A stretch of 64,000 nucleotides of DNA, from contig NC_081412.1 in the NCBI RefSeq assembly GCF_030272615.1, positions 141,094,747 through 141,158,746 of the forward strand, in the 5' to 3' direction. Shown here piece after piece: positions 20,769 to 32,173 of the stretch. Each line of letters opens with the position of its first letter. Position 1 is the first letter of the stretch. The translations under genes and the position numbers were made by a program. Origin of the DNA: Cryptomeria japonica (Eukaryota > Streptophyta > Pinopsida > Cupressales > Cupressaceae). The notes below the pieces were generated by a model. It saw only the letters and a list, made by a program, of their open reading frames with translations. It was not told where the DNA came from and did not search any database.

Positions 20769-22435
20769 ATGGATTGCAATCCATCGGTTGAGCATATTGA
20801 GGCATTTAATAAAAAGGAAGAAACACAATCTTTTAGAGATGTCACTGTGGAAAACTTGGGTGGTTACTCTGAACTCTACTTGTTTTTTTTTGCAAAGTTT
20901 ATTTGTTCTTCATAGGGATATGGTAGCGAGGAAGGAGGAAAAGGTAAACCCCCTCCCTGCAACTCAAATAATTGCTCTATTTTATCAAACCTTGATATGG
21001 TAAAGGTGTCAAATGATGAAAGAAACAAGTAGTTTTTCTTACAACGTAGACAGTAACAAAGTCCTTATTAGAATCTTTTTTAGATGTATGGTTAAAAAAT
21101 GTTCGGAGCGAGAAATTAGGAATATAAATTTCTTTATGTTGAATGGCTCAAAATGGTTTATTCATTATGTTCTTTAAAGATTCCAAGATGCAGGAAATTG
21201 TTACAAATAAACAATATTGGAATATTAGTGATTGTACATTTAGGGCTTTAAAATGGACCCTAGAAGCAATCAATGATGAAATCATGGCTCTTTCTTGCCC
21301 TAGATGGATTACTATGAAGAATGTCCTTCCATTGTTTTGGGTTCTCATTCTCCAATTGCTCTCCTTGCTGGACAAAGTCCTTAGGATGGACGAGGCTAGG
21401 GTTACCTTGCCTCACCTTGATGTCAGGGTGTTAGTTTCTCTTACTCTAGGTGTTGAAATGCTAGAAACCATCGAGATCAATATAAATGATTCATCATTCC
21501 CATGTGAAGTTGAAATTATAGGAGGATTAAATGCTTGTTATCTTTTACGTAAAGAGGGCCACACAAGGAAAAGTGGTCCCATCAATTCTAATAAGCCAAG
21601 TAGAAATGTTGCCCCTGGAGACCCCTCAAGACACCCTCAAGCATTAACCTACTAAACTTGATGCGCCTATTGTTCTATCTAAAGAGATACTTATTCAATC
21701 CTTTTTGGAATCACCCCTCCTTCCTAGTTCTGACTTTCACAATAACCCTATCCAGGCCTCGGGACCTAGTGAAGAGGATGAAAATATAAACCTAACTAAT
21801 GTATCCAATAGATTTGAATATTTAGCTATGGCTGATGAGTTTGAAAAAACTAATTATGTTCGTGGTATAAGAAAGGAGGTTGATGCTAAAGAGAATAATG
21901 ATATCCTTCAACCTAGGGGTTTGCCTACAACATTAGGATTTTGCAGGAGCCTAGCAGCTTGCCCAACAAGGAATTGACAAGAGGAAATATTTTTCATTCT
22001 TCAATTGTGCCCAAGCAAGGGAAGGAAACTGACCCCAGACTAGACAAAAGTGAAGAGTTGCAAAAATTAGATTTCTCCAATAATCAATAAATTATTGAAG
22101 ACTCTAATGAGACTAGCCCTGTTAAGGATTTAACAAACTCCTATAATGGCAAAGAGGAAAATATGGTATTGGTTGTTGTTGAAGCCACTAGGAGAAGACC
22201 TATCTTACAAATCATTGAATGGGTGTAACTCCTCAGGGCTGGTCCTTACCCTTTTGATGTACATATAGATAAACTCATCCACACTGGGAGTGGTAAACTG
22301 GATATTATTGTTCACAAAAGTAAAAATAGGACTAGGGAATCTTTCAATCCTCTATCCCAAAGAAAAGAAATTGATGGTGGTCTTCCTAAATGCTTTGATA
22401 GTCATAGGAAAGTAATGGATACCTTTGAATAATGG
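20769..22435 (+). pseudogene. E4 ORF1-like protein, broken
   Basis: Fragments in several plus frames fit plant LINE ORF1: LIRIFFRCMVKKCSEREIRN, RALKWTLEAI, then SFPCEVEI and LLRKEGHTRKSGP, the remains of a zinc-knuckle region. ORF1 binds LINE RNA. The clearest open piece is 21143-21655. Further acidic pieces (near 21705-22430) suit the variable C-terminus. Confidence 0.55.
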
Positions 22436-22960
22436 TGAGTATTTTTTTCAATGTACTTCCTAGAATGTCAAAGGACTTGAGTTCCATAATAGAAATATGT
22501 TGTCAAAATATTTTTGAATATGGTTAAGAACAAAGATGTTGTTTTCCTACAAGAGGTAAGGCTACCCAATTCACACCTGATATCAATCTCAAATGCATAT
22601 GGAAAGATTCCCTTCAATTTTCAACAAATCATGAAAAAGGAAAAGGTGGCTCTACTATGATGATCTTTAATAAATAGGCCCAACATGTTAGGGAATACAA
22701 CTCATCTCCATGGAACAGATCTGTATGGCTGATAATTAAAAATGATGAGGTTAAGTTTGGATTGTGTTCAATTTATGGCCCTAATGACTATAGGGACAAA
22801 AATGAGTTATGGGAATGGCTATACAATTCACAAGATATCCATTGGATATTAGGGAGAGATTTTAACTTGATAGACAACAAGAAGATAAAAGTGAAGGGAA
22901 TAAAATGGATTGGAAAGGAAATGAGTTGTATTACTAGTCTATAATGAAATCTAAACTTAA
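22436..22960 (+). pseudogene. E4 ORF2 endonuclease domain, partial
   Basis: An AP-type endonuclease is recognised by NVKGLEFHNRNM (a TAG replaces the usual Trp before NVKG), KNKDVVFLQEVRL with the catalytic Glu, CSIYGPND and WILGRDFNLIDN. Most relatives have GGDFN, so one glycine is changed here. The domain nicks target DNA for target-primed reverse transcription. The following RT domain is missing. Confidence 0.72.
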
Positions 22961-23080
22961 TTTATTTTATCCTCTTGAAGGGAGGAAGGAAAGATTTAAG
23001 ATCATATGGTTTACCTAGTGCAACTTTCAACAAGGAATGAAAATAATTCATTGTAGAAATGACAATTTTTTTGTTAACAA

Positions 23081-24355
23081 TGTTGGATTTGTTGAAAGGA
23101 CCAAAATACTGAGAGGGGGGTGAATCAGTATTCCCACTAATTAAAAATTGTCCCCAAAAATAAAGACCTTTTCATATGTACCAAATTCACCAATTAAGCA
23201 TATCAAACATGAAACAAAAAATGCAGAATAAATATGAAAACATAACCACAAATGGAACATCAAATTTTATACGTGGAAAAACCAAATGGGAAAAGCCACA
23301 AAGTGTTAACTCTCAAAATAATATAACTAGTTATATGGTGTTTGCAAAACGGGTGACTCATTGTCAGTTGACCAACTGCCACATTACAAAAATGGCTCAC
23401 TGCCAAAATGCTCTTTTCAAGATTACAAAGGCGGCTTACTGCTAGAATGCTCACTACAACAAGTATAAATAAACTGAATAAAGTTGCATCTCCAAATGCA
23501 TGAAATTGGTTCCAAGTTAAGCTCAGATTAAAACTCACAAAACCTACAACAGATCCAATAAAAGATCTTTGTACCACTATCCACAAACACCTATAGCAGA
23601 TCTGACTATTGCAACACTATTCTGCCAAATCAATTGCTTTCAGCAGATCCGGTGAAGGATTATTGCAACACTATTTTGCACTCTGATTCTACTCCAATTG
23701 CTTCAATGTCTACAACTCGCACTTCACACACTACTTCTTACCACTCATACCTTATCGCTCATCCATGCATTCATATACTTCTATATATATATATCGTAAA
23801 GCTTACACATTGAGATAATATGTCGGCCAAGCACACGTAATATGTTTCTCAGATCAACATGTTATCCAATAAAGCCTTAACCAAAAATATGATAACCAAG
23901 TCAGCCTCTGCAAGATCTCTACACATTTCATTTACACAATTCAATCACTGATGCATATACCTTAATTATCGAAACATAATAGGGGCCAAACGAACCCATA
24001 AATACTGACCCAAAAACACAAACCTACAAGCATAGAAACTCCAAACTCCAAAACACAAGTACTACGCATGCCACATATACTAGACCACATGATATAAAAA
24101 GATGCAATTGTCATAACTGAAATAGCTGACACCGAAACACATAACAGATATCGGGACTACAATAAGCATAACTCAGAAGATGAAGATCTTTAGAAGTGGC
24201 TCTAGTAGATCATCTACCCTTTCCTACACTATATCCCAGTAATACCAAAACTGCATATGTCATTTGCATACACTATCTCGACCAAATCAAATAATTGGTT
24301 TGACATCAATGACAACACCGACAATAATCTCACAAGTCTAACATATCTGCTTACA
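23081..24355 (-). repeat. E5 3' LTR (about 1275 bp)
   Basis: The plus strand starts TGTTGGATTTG and ends GCTTACA. The first 420 bases match 37909-38325 with many substitutions and small indels. It includes GAGGGGGGTGAATCA near 23103 and TACGTGGAAAAACC near 23270, the blocks shared with other copia LTRs here. Confidence 0.8.
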
Positions 24356-24370
24356 ACTCCCCCTAACTCA
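24356..24370 (-). promoter_or_regulatory. E5 polypurine tract
   Basis: The minus strand reads GAGTTAGGGGGAGT directly before the 3' LTR. Confidence 0.7.
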
Positions 24371-24398
24371 TATAGATCTCCTTGCTCCAACACCAATC

Positions 24399-24829
24399 TG
24401 TTGAAATGTGGCGACTGATCAGCAAAGTACTGTACACTCAACACATATCCTCGCCGGGGTTTGGGGCCGGGCTGGACCCTGGGCAGGGGTTCGGGGGCGG
24501 CAGCCCCCGAGAAATTTTTTTTTGCCATCTTTTGTTGATGAAAACCGACATTGTAATAAAACCCTAAAAAAGGCCGACTTTGTTTGTTGCCCTAAAAACG
24601 CATGTTATAAGCGGCTGGGATGCTTAAGGCATTGTAAGGTTGATGTACTGTTTTTGCTAGATAATAAGAAAGATTGGACGGCTGTGTATGGTGGACGTAA
24701 CCCATTCTGGGTGAACCACGTTAAATCTCTGTGTTATCTGTGTCCTGTTTTATTTCTTTATCTTTTGTATTTAAATCTGCATATAATTGTTAGTTCATAT
24801 TTGCTTTGGATCTGCTTGAAACCCTAACA
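24399..24829 (+). repeat. E6 5' LTR (431 bp)
   Basis: Starts TGTTGAAATG and ends CCCTAACA. It contains a perfect 8-bp hairpin TCGGGGGC-GGCA-GCCCCCGA at 24491-24510 followed by an A/T run. Confidence 0.95.
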
Positions 24830-24831
24830 AT

Positions 24832-24843
24832 TGGTATCAGAGC
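24832..24843 (+). promoter_or_regulatory. E6 primer-binding site (initiator Met tRNA)
   Basis: TGGTATCAGAGC, two bases after the 5' LTR. Confidence 0.95.
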
Positions 24844-24889
24844 GAGGTTTTCTGTAAATTGGCAGGACTTTCAGATTTGAGTGGGAGCA

Positions 24890-26110
24890 ATGGAGGATTC
24901 CAAATTCAAGGTCAAAGAGTTTAACAGCCAGAATTATCAGTTATGGAAAATGCAGATGGAGGATTACCTGTAACAAAAGGATTTGTGGCGGCCATTGGAA
25001 GGAAAGGCAAAGAAACCGACCACAATATCAGATGAAGAGTGGGACATTTTAGATAGAAAGGCACTGGGATCCATTCGATTGTGCCTTGCGTCGTCTGTAG
25101 CATTCAATATAACAGAAGCAAAAACGATTGTAGATTTGATGGCAACATTGGCTAAGCTGTATGAGAAACCCTCGGCTTCGAATAAGGTATTTCTTATGAA
25201 GCGTTTGTTTAATTTGAAAATGAGGGAGAGAGGATCTGTAGCGGAGCACTTAAATAAATTTAATACAATTACCAGTCAATTGTCTTCGGTAAAAATTACC
25301 TTTGCAGAAGAGGTTAGGGCTCTCTTGATTTTATGTTCTTTGCCAGAAAGCTAGAATAGCTTGGTTATGACTGTAAGCAACTCTGTCTCTGGTAAAAATA
25401 CTTTGGTATTTGATGATATTGTTGGTGTTATCCTAAGCGAGGAAATGCGAAGAAAAAACACAGGTGAGACTCCAACATCATCGGGTAGTGTTTTGAATGT
25501 ACAAAACAGAGGAAGATCAAAGGAAAGAGGAAAAGGCCCTGGGAATGAGAAGTCACGAGGGAATTCAAAGAAAGGACAATCTCAATCTAGAGGAAAGAAA
25601 GATTGCTGGTACTGCGGAAAGCCTGGTCATCTAAAGAAAGACTGTTGGTCTCGGAAAAACAAAGAAGGAGACAAAAATGAAAATGACAGTAAGGAAGCTA
25701 ATATTGCAAGTAATACTTTACAAGATGCTTTAATCTTATGTTTGGATAATGTTAATGATTCCTGGGTAATAGATTCAGGGGCTTCATTTCATGCTACACC
25801 CCATAGAAAATATTTTCTAGATTATGTTCAAGGTGATTTTGGACAAGTATATTTGGGTGATGATGAGCCCTATCAAATTGTTGGAAAAGGAAAGATAAAG
25901 ATTAAGTTGCAGAATGGTAATGACTGGTTTCTGCAGGAGGTAAGACATGTTCCTAATTTAAGAAGAAATTTAATTTCTGCAGGGCAACTAGGTAGTGAAG
26001 GTTGCATAGTTACCTTCTCAGACAGTATGTGGAAGGTCACTAAAGGATTGTTAGTAGTAGCTAAAGGTGCGAAGGTAGGCACATTATATCTGTGTATTGG
26101 TAACACTTAC
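24890..26110 (+). pseudogene. E6 gag and protease
   Basis: Starts at ATG 24890 (MEDSKFKVKEFNSQNYQLWK), typical of Tnt1-like gag. The zinc knuckle CWYCGKPGHLKKDC is near 25610-25650. The protease active site SWVIDSGASFHA is near 25763 and intact, followed by VRHVPNLRRNLISAGQL. Lesions are a TAA at 24971 and a TAG at 25352, both inside gag. The remainder is open, and the gag and protease folds look complete. Confidence 0.9.
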
Positions 26111-27240
26111 TCTACCTTAGCTGCTACAGATAAAGTTACTGCAGGGACAACAACAATAAATATTGCAAGAACAGATTCGATAATGTGGCACCATAGGCTT
26201 GGGCACATGAGTGAGAAAGGGATGAAAATCCTTCACTCCAAAAATCTATTGCCAGGACTAAAGAAGATTGATTTAGAGTTCTGTGAAAACTGTGTTTATG
26301 GTAAACAGAAAAGAGTCAGATTTCTCAAGGTTGGGAAAGAGAAGAAGAGTGAGAAGTTAGAGCTTGTACATTCAGATGTATGGGGACCGGCTCAGGTATC
26401 ATCTCTTGGTGGCTCTTGTTATTATGTTATTTTTATTGATGACTCAACCAGAAAAACATGGGTATATTTCCTAAAACAAAAATCAGATGTTTTTGAAACT
26501 TTTAAGAAATGGAAAGCTCTGGTTGAGAATGAGACAGGAAAAAAGTTGAAGTGTCTCAGATCGGATAATGGAGGTGAGTATTGCAACAAAGCATTTGAAG
26601 ATTACTGTTCCTTAAATGGGATTCGAAAGCAGAAGACAGTTCCAGGAACTCCATAGGAAAATGGTGTGTCAGAGAGAATGAATAGGACCATCATGGAACG
26701 TGCGAGGAGCATGAGATTGCATGTTGGATTGCCCTTACATTTTTGGGCAAATGCTGTACATACTGCTATCTATTTGATAAATAGAGGACCTTCAACCCCT
26801 TTGGATGGTGGTATTCCAGAGGAGGCATGGACTGGTAAAAAGGTAAATTATTCTTTTCTAAAAACTTTTGGTTGCGAAGCTTTTGTCCATGTTGATAAAG
26901 AAAATAGAACCAAGCTTGATGCTAAATCTCAGAAATGTACCTTCATTGGATATGGGATAGATGAATATGGCTATCGGTTATGGGATTTTGAAAATAAGAA
27001 AATAATTAGAAGTAGAGATGTTATATTCAATGAGAAGGTTATGTATAAAGAACGGATGCAGGAAAAGAAGCATGAACAGGACAAACAAGAATATGTGGTG
27101 TTGGATGAGATTCTTGAAAATGAAATGCCACAGGTACCTGATGCTCAGCAACAACAGATTGTCCCACAAACTCCTACAAATGTTAGACGTTCTATGAGGA
27201 CAAGTAGACCCCCTGAAAATTTTCTCCTTCTTTGTATTCT
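26111..27240 (+). pseudogene. E6 integrase
   Basis: HRLGHMSEKGM and CENCVYGKQKR form the zinc-binding domain. The core has HSDVWGPAQ (first Asp), RSDNGGEYCN (second Asp) and ENGVSERMNRT (Glu). A TAG at 26654 stands where a glutamine is expected just before ENGV. The C-terminal part (FGCEAFVHVDKE, IGYGIDEYGYRLW) is open. A frameshift near 27230 separates it from RT. Confidence 0.9.
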
Positions 27241-28814
27241 ATTTTATTAACGGATTCTGGTGAACCAGAAGAATATGAAGAAGCAATGCAGGTGGATGCC
27301 AAACAACAGTGGCAACTAGGCATGAAAGAGGAGATGGACTCCTTGATCAAAAATAAGACTTGGGACTTAGTCCCTTTACCTGCAGAAAAAAGAGCCTTGC
27401 CTAACAAATGGGTTTATCGGCTGAAGGAGGAGGAAGGAGGTCAGAAAAGATATAAGGCCAGACTTGTGGTAAAAGGTTTTGCATAGAAAAGGGTATAGAT
27501 TATGATGAAATATTTTCTCCCGTTGTAAAAATGACTTCAATTAGAACTGTACTTAGTCTTGTGGCTGTAGATGATTTACATCTTGAACAATTAGATGTCA
27601 AAACAACTTTTCTCCATGGAGATTTGGAGGAGGAAATTTACATGTTGCAACCACAGGGATATGAGGTCAAAGGTAAGGAGAACTTGGTGTGCAGGTTGAA
27701 GAAAAGTTTGTATGGCCTAAAGAAAGCACCCCGACAATGGTATTTAAAATTTGATAGTTTCATGGCTGAACACGGTTATCATAGATGTCATTCTGATCAT
27801 TGTGTATATTTTAAGAGATTTGATAATGGCAGTTATATTATCTTGTTGCTTTATGTTGATGACATGCTTGTTGCTGGGTCTAACATGCAACATATAAATG
27901 ATCTTAAACAGAAATTAGCCAGGTCATTTGCTATGAAGGATTTGGGGGTAGCTAAGCAAATTCTCGGTATGAGGATTACACGGGATAGGAAAAATAGAAC
28001 CTTGAATTTGTCCCAAAGTGAGTATATAAAGAAGGTGTTGAAAAGATTTAACATGCAGGATGCAAAAGCAGTTAGTACACCTTTGGCTAGTCATTTCAAA
28101 TTGACTAAGGAGATGTGCCCAAAGGCACAGGAAGAGGTTAATAAAATGTCTAACATCCCGTATTCATCAGCTGTTGGCAGTCTGATGTATGCAATGGTAT
28201 GCACAAGGCCAGATATTGCACATGCAGTGGGAGTTGTGAGCAGGTTTATGAGTAATCCGGGTATGGAACATTGGAATGTTGTGAAATGGATTCTTCGGTA
28301 TTTGAAAGGAACTACTACGAAGGCATTATGTTTCAAAGGATCTAATGCTGCTCTAAGTGGATTTGTTGACTCTGATCTGGCGGGTGATATTGATTCACGG
28401 AGGAGTACTATAGGGTATGTTTTTACTATAGGGGGAACTACAGTCAGTTGGATTTCTAGGCTGCAAAAGGTTGTTGCACTTTCAACCACTGAAGCTGAGT
28501 ATGTTGCTGCTACAAAAGCCAGCAAAGAGATGATTTAGTTGCAATGTTTTCTGAAGGAATTGGGTCAGACACAAGAGGATAGCCCATTATATACTGATAG
28601 CCAGAGTGCCATTCATCTTGCGAAGAACTCTGCTTTTCATTCAAGGACAAAGCACATTCAACTCAGGTACCACTTCATCTGGACTATTTTGGAGGAGGGT
28701 CAGTTACGGCTTGAGAAGATTCACACAAGTGAGAATCCTGCCAATATGTTCACAAAGGCAGTTCCACAAGAGAAGCTGATTTCTTCATCAGTTTCTATTG
28801 GTCTTCTTGATTGA
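27241..28814 (+). pseudogene. E6 reverse transcriptase and RNase H
   Basis: RT motifs: NKWVYRLKEEEGGQKR, KARLVVKGFA, DVKTTFLHGDLEEEIYM, YGLKKAPRQWY and the catalytic LLLYVDDMLVAGS near 27845-27880. RNase H: SLMYAMVCTRPDI, DSDLAGDIDSRRST, ALSTTEAEYVA and YTDSQSAIHLAKN. Lesions are a TAG at 27484 with a one-base loss in the next A run, and a TAG at 28536 at an expected Trp. Everything else reads cleanly. Confidence 0.92.
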
Positions 28815-28900
28815 TAATTGTGGAATTTATACCAGTCAAGTCCTAGTGTTTTATCTAGCGGATGTTGCATGTACAGTGGTGTCGTGTAGTATCAGTCTCC

Positions 28901-28911
28901 AAGTGGGAGAT
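28901..28911 (+). promoter_or_regulatory. E6 polypurine tract
   Basis: AAGTGGGAGAT immediately before the 3' LTR. Confidence 0.88.
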
Positions 28912-29342
28912 TGTTGAAATGTGGCGACTGATCAGCAAAGTACTATACACTCAGCATGTATCCTCACCGGGGTCTGGGGCCGGGCTGGGCCCCAGGTAGG
29001 GGTTCGGGGGCGGCAGCCCCCGAGAAAATTTTTTTTGCCATTTTTTGTTGATGAAAACCGACATTGTAATAAAACCCTAAAAAATGCCGACTTTGTTTGT
29101 TGCCCTAAAAACGCATGTTATAAGCAGCTGGGATGCTTAAGGCATTGTAAGGTTGATGTACTGTTTTTGCTAGATAATAAGAAAGATTGGACGGTTGTGT
29201 ATGGTGGACGTAACCCATTCTGGGTGAACCACGTTAAATCTTTGTGTTATCTGTGTCCTATTTTATTTCTTTATCTTTTGTATTTAAATCTACATATAAT
29301 TGTTAGTTCATATTTGCTTCGGATCTGCTTGAAACACTAGCA
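28912..29342 (+). repeat. E6 3' LTR (431 bp)
   Basis: The same length as the 5' copy. Ends ACTAGCA followed by the target duplication CAATC. The GC hairpin is kept at 29004-29023. Confidence 0.95.
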
Positions 29343-31330
29343 CAATCTTCCATAAGCCTTTTCCTTTCTCTCTCTTTGACATCAAAGACAAAGGTTATCT
29401 TTGATGAAAAATAAAGAAAACAAAGTGAACACTTTCAACTACAAAAAGAATTTTTAGAAAAAGTGCATACCACCCCAAAGAGTTTACAATTGCTCTTGTT
29501 CGGAAAGATTAGCTTGTACTTCCCTTTCATTTTTGAAAGAAGGACCTCCCAAGAATTCATAGCCAATTTGATACTTAGTGACAAACTTCTACACTCTACT
29601 AGCAAATCAATAGCATGAGGAACATTGTCCAAAGCAGATGGATTCTACTCATATTCTACTGTATTGTCAAGCAATGCTAAAAAGCACTCCATCTTAGCCT
29701 CAACAATTTCCTTTACTTTCCAGATTACACTCACAAAATCTTCTCTTTTTCTTTGCAAAAGTAATTGTTCACCTTGAAGAGAATTTATCCTTTTTCTTTA
29801 GACTAACCATGTCACTCAAAAAAATGAAAGATTTACCCAATGAGCTTAATTCATTCTCAAAAGCATCAATCTTTTCTTTATGCTTCACAGTAGTTGCCAC
29901 CCATGGGAGACAATATCTATAAACTCTACTATCATTGCAGATACAATCTTTCATCTCATTAATGCATATAGAAAGGGTTTTCTATGCATCATTGCACTCC
30001 TTTACTAAACTCTGCATATCCACACCTTTTTCTTCAAAAACCTCAGCATCAACAGGTTGCTAAGATAATTTTTCTTTAAGAATTTCACATAGGGACTCCC
30101 AAAGCATATTACTAACATCTTCAATGCTTATACTATTCCGACCAAATCATTTATCAGATCATTTTCAATTCTATCTGACTCAACAAAAATCAGCTACATC
30201 TTACCAATTTTCCTAATTCCATCAATGCTGCCAACAATCTCTAACATATTTAATTCATCATTATATTCTTTAAGTTTCTTCTCTACAACAACCAAGTCTC
30301 CCTTAGTCACAAGAGATTTTGAATCCTTCTTGCTCTTCTTACAATTTTTATAATCATCAATTATTACAATTTTTTCTTCTTTCTGATCCTTCTTGCTCTT
30401 CTTAGATTTCGAGAAGCTCATAGATATAGGTTCTCTTCTTTTCCTCTTACCAAAGGAAGAACTTCCTTTAGCAGGACCAGTGGCAGGGGATATCGGACCG
30501 ATACTCCACATATCCAAGAAATATTTGAAATATACATTGCATGCCTCATCTCTTCTATCCAAACTATTCAAATATTTGAAAATCTGCCTCATAATCAGAA
30601 CACCATACTTTCACATCACATTTTATTTAGCTGAAAGGGATCCCAAACAATACATAGCTATGCAAAAACAAGTAATGATCGGAACCAGAAGGGGTAATTC
30701 TTCTCTCTTGACATCTTAATATTTTCTAACAACAATTCACACAAGTTGAAATATTTGTCTTCCATTACAAGCATATGCACCAAATACACAACAATAGTCG
30801 GAGTTGCATCTTCCCTATTTCCGAAATATATCTTGTAGGAAATGCCTTAAGCAACATATCTTACTACAAGATTGATGCTTTTGTCAATGATTAATGCTCA
30901 TTGATCGCCCTTTATGTCGATTAGGGTTTCCACCTCTTTGTTCTTCATTGACTTCTTAGCTGGAATGACTCCATTGTCACACAAACCAGTAACAATCGAA
31001 ATAATCTCCTTTGTGATTGGGTAGGGTTTATCCAACATGATGTTGTCATCATGCACATGATTAAGGATCACTCTAATCACTTCCTCATCATTGAACCAAG
31101 GAAATTTTGTCCATAGATTTAGTCCTTTGCACTCTAACTCCTTGATTCTCTACAGTTCTTTGTGTCACTTAAACTGATTTCCACATTCCTAATCTTCTCC
31201 AGGGTCAAATTCATCCAAAAATACTTTCTCCACAACTTGAAATTTTCCATTGCTTGATTCTCCGATGATCATCTTGCTTTCCATGATTATTTGCTCTACT
31301 CTCTTTCTCTATTGTTATTCAACTATTCAT
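29343..31330 (-). pseudogene. E5 second coding region, unknown lysine-rich protein
   Basis: On the minus strand, read across a few stops and frameshifts, this gives about 600 residues unlike gag or pol. The N-terminal part has EEVIRVILNHVHDDN, PITKEIISIVTGL and TIVVYLVHMLVMEDKYFNL. The middle is extremely basic (KSKKSKKDQKEEK, KKSKKDSKSL). The C-terminal part is helical with coiled-coil character (VVEKKLKEYNDEL, HKEKIDAFENELSSLG). I do not recognise it. The basic segment could bind nucleic acid or direct nuclear entry. Stops include several TAG. Confidence 0.5.
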
Positions 31331-31687
31331 AATATCTTCAAGCACTAATGACATGATAAAGAAAAATGAATTCAAACAACGATACTTATCTTGCCAAAAA
31401 TATCCTTTAGGATTTTTCTACCAAAAATTGTCTTGTTGATAATGTCAGCACAAACCACTGATTACTAGATAGCCTCTTTAACTCGGTCATGTTGGATCGA
31501 TGACATGATCTACTGAGATAGGGGTATCAAAATATTTTTCTTTCAAATGATCCCCTTGAGCCGAAGCAATGTGCTCAGATACTGGAGGAAGAGGTGCCTA
31601 CATCGGGTTATGGTATGCCAGACTTGCTTTCATTATCCACTTCCTTCTTTCTCCAAACCATACTTCCTCTTTCTTTGATTCATTATC

Positions 31688-32160
31688 TGTTGGTGTAAAT
31701 AATTATTCATCATGGATATTATTACACCTTACTTAAGTTTACTTAGGAAATGCATTTCATAGTAGTTTGGGTATGAGACACTTGGGTGTTTGTGTCACAT
31801 TGGGATAGTGTGTGTAGGAGAATTTTCACCTTTTATGGCATGATCTTGTTACTACTCTATCATATCCACTTATTGTGGAGTGATAATTCCACCTTTGGTG
31901 GGTGATCCACCTCATGTGGAATATTTTATTGTTTCTCCTACCTACCACACCTATTTCCTACCTAGCCTTGTTTCTTATTGAGCCACATGTCATGTTTGTG
32001 TGCTCACATATCCATATAGCCTTGCCTATATATGCAGGCTCATATTCATTGTATGAACAACTATTGATCTATTGATGAGAATATAGTTTATTCTTGTCCT
32101 ATATTTTGTCTCTCTATTTTGTACTTTTCATTGAGCTCTTGAGCTTGTCAAAATCTCACA
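31688..32160 (+). repeat. E7 5' LTR (473 bp)
   Basis: Starts TGTTGGTGT and ends TCTCACA. A TATATATG stretch near 32030 may be its TATA region. Confidence 0.93.
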
Positions 32161-32173
32161 TGGTATAAGAGCC
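32161..32173 (+). promoter_or_regulatory. E7 primer-binding site
   Basis: TGGTATAAGAGCC abuts the LTR end with no spacer. It differs by one base from the usual initiator-Met site in its first 12 bases. Confidence 0.85.

Larger units (their letters stand above)
20769..23080 (+). mobile_element. E4: L1-type LINE, truncated
   Basis: An ORF1-like region is followed by the start of ORF2 (endonuclease) on the plus strand. The element ends abruptly at 23080, where the E5 LTR begins; RT is absent from the window. Frameshifts and stops are frequent. It is older than E5. Confidence 0.72.
24399..29342 (+). mobile_element. E6: Tnt1/Tork-like copia element, complete
   Basis: LTRs of 431 bp each (24399-24829 and 28912-29342) flank a full gag-PR-IN-RT-RH coding region. 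The target duplication CAATC is exact on both sides (24394-24398 and 29343-29347). By my count 21 of 431 LTR positions differ (4.9%), 18 of them transitions. The coding region has only a handful of lesions: five stops and about two frameshifts. It is the best preserved autonomous-type element in the window. It inserted into E5. Confidence 0.95.

Noticed and set aside
24491-24525. GC hairpin plus T run as a bacterial rho-independent terminator
   Set aside because: It sits in a plant copia LTR in both copies; a bacterial terminator makes no sense here.
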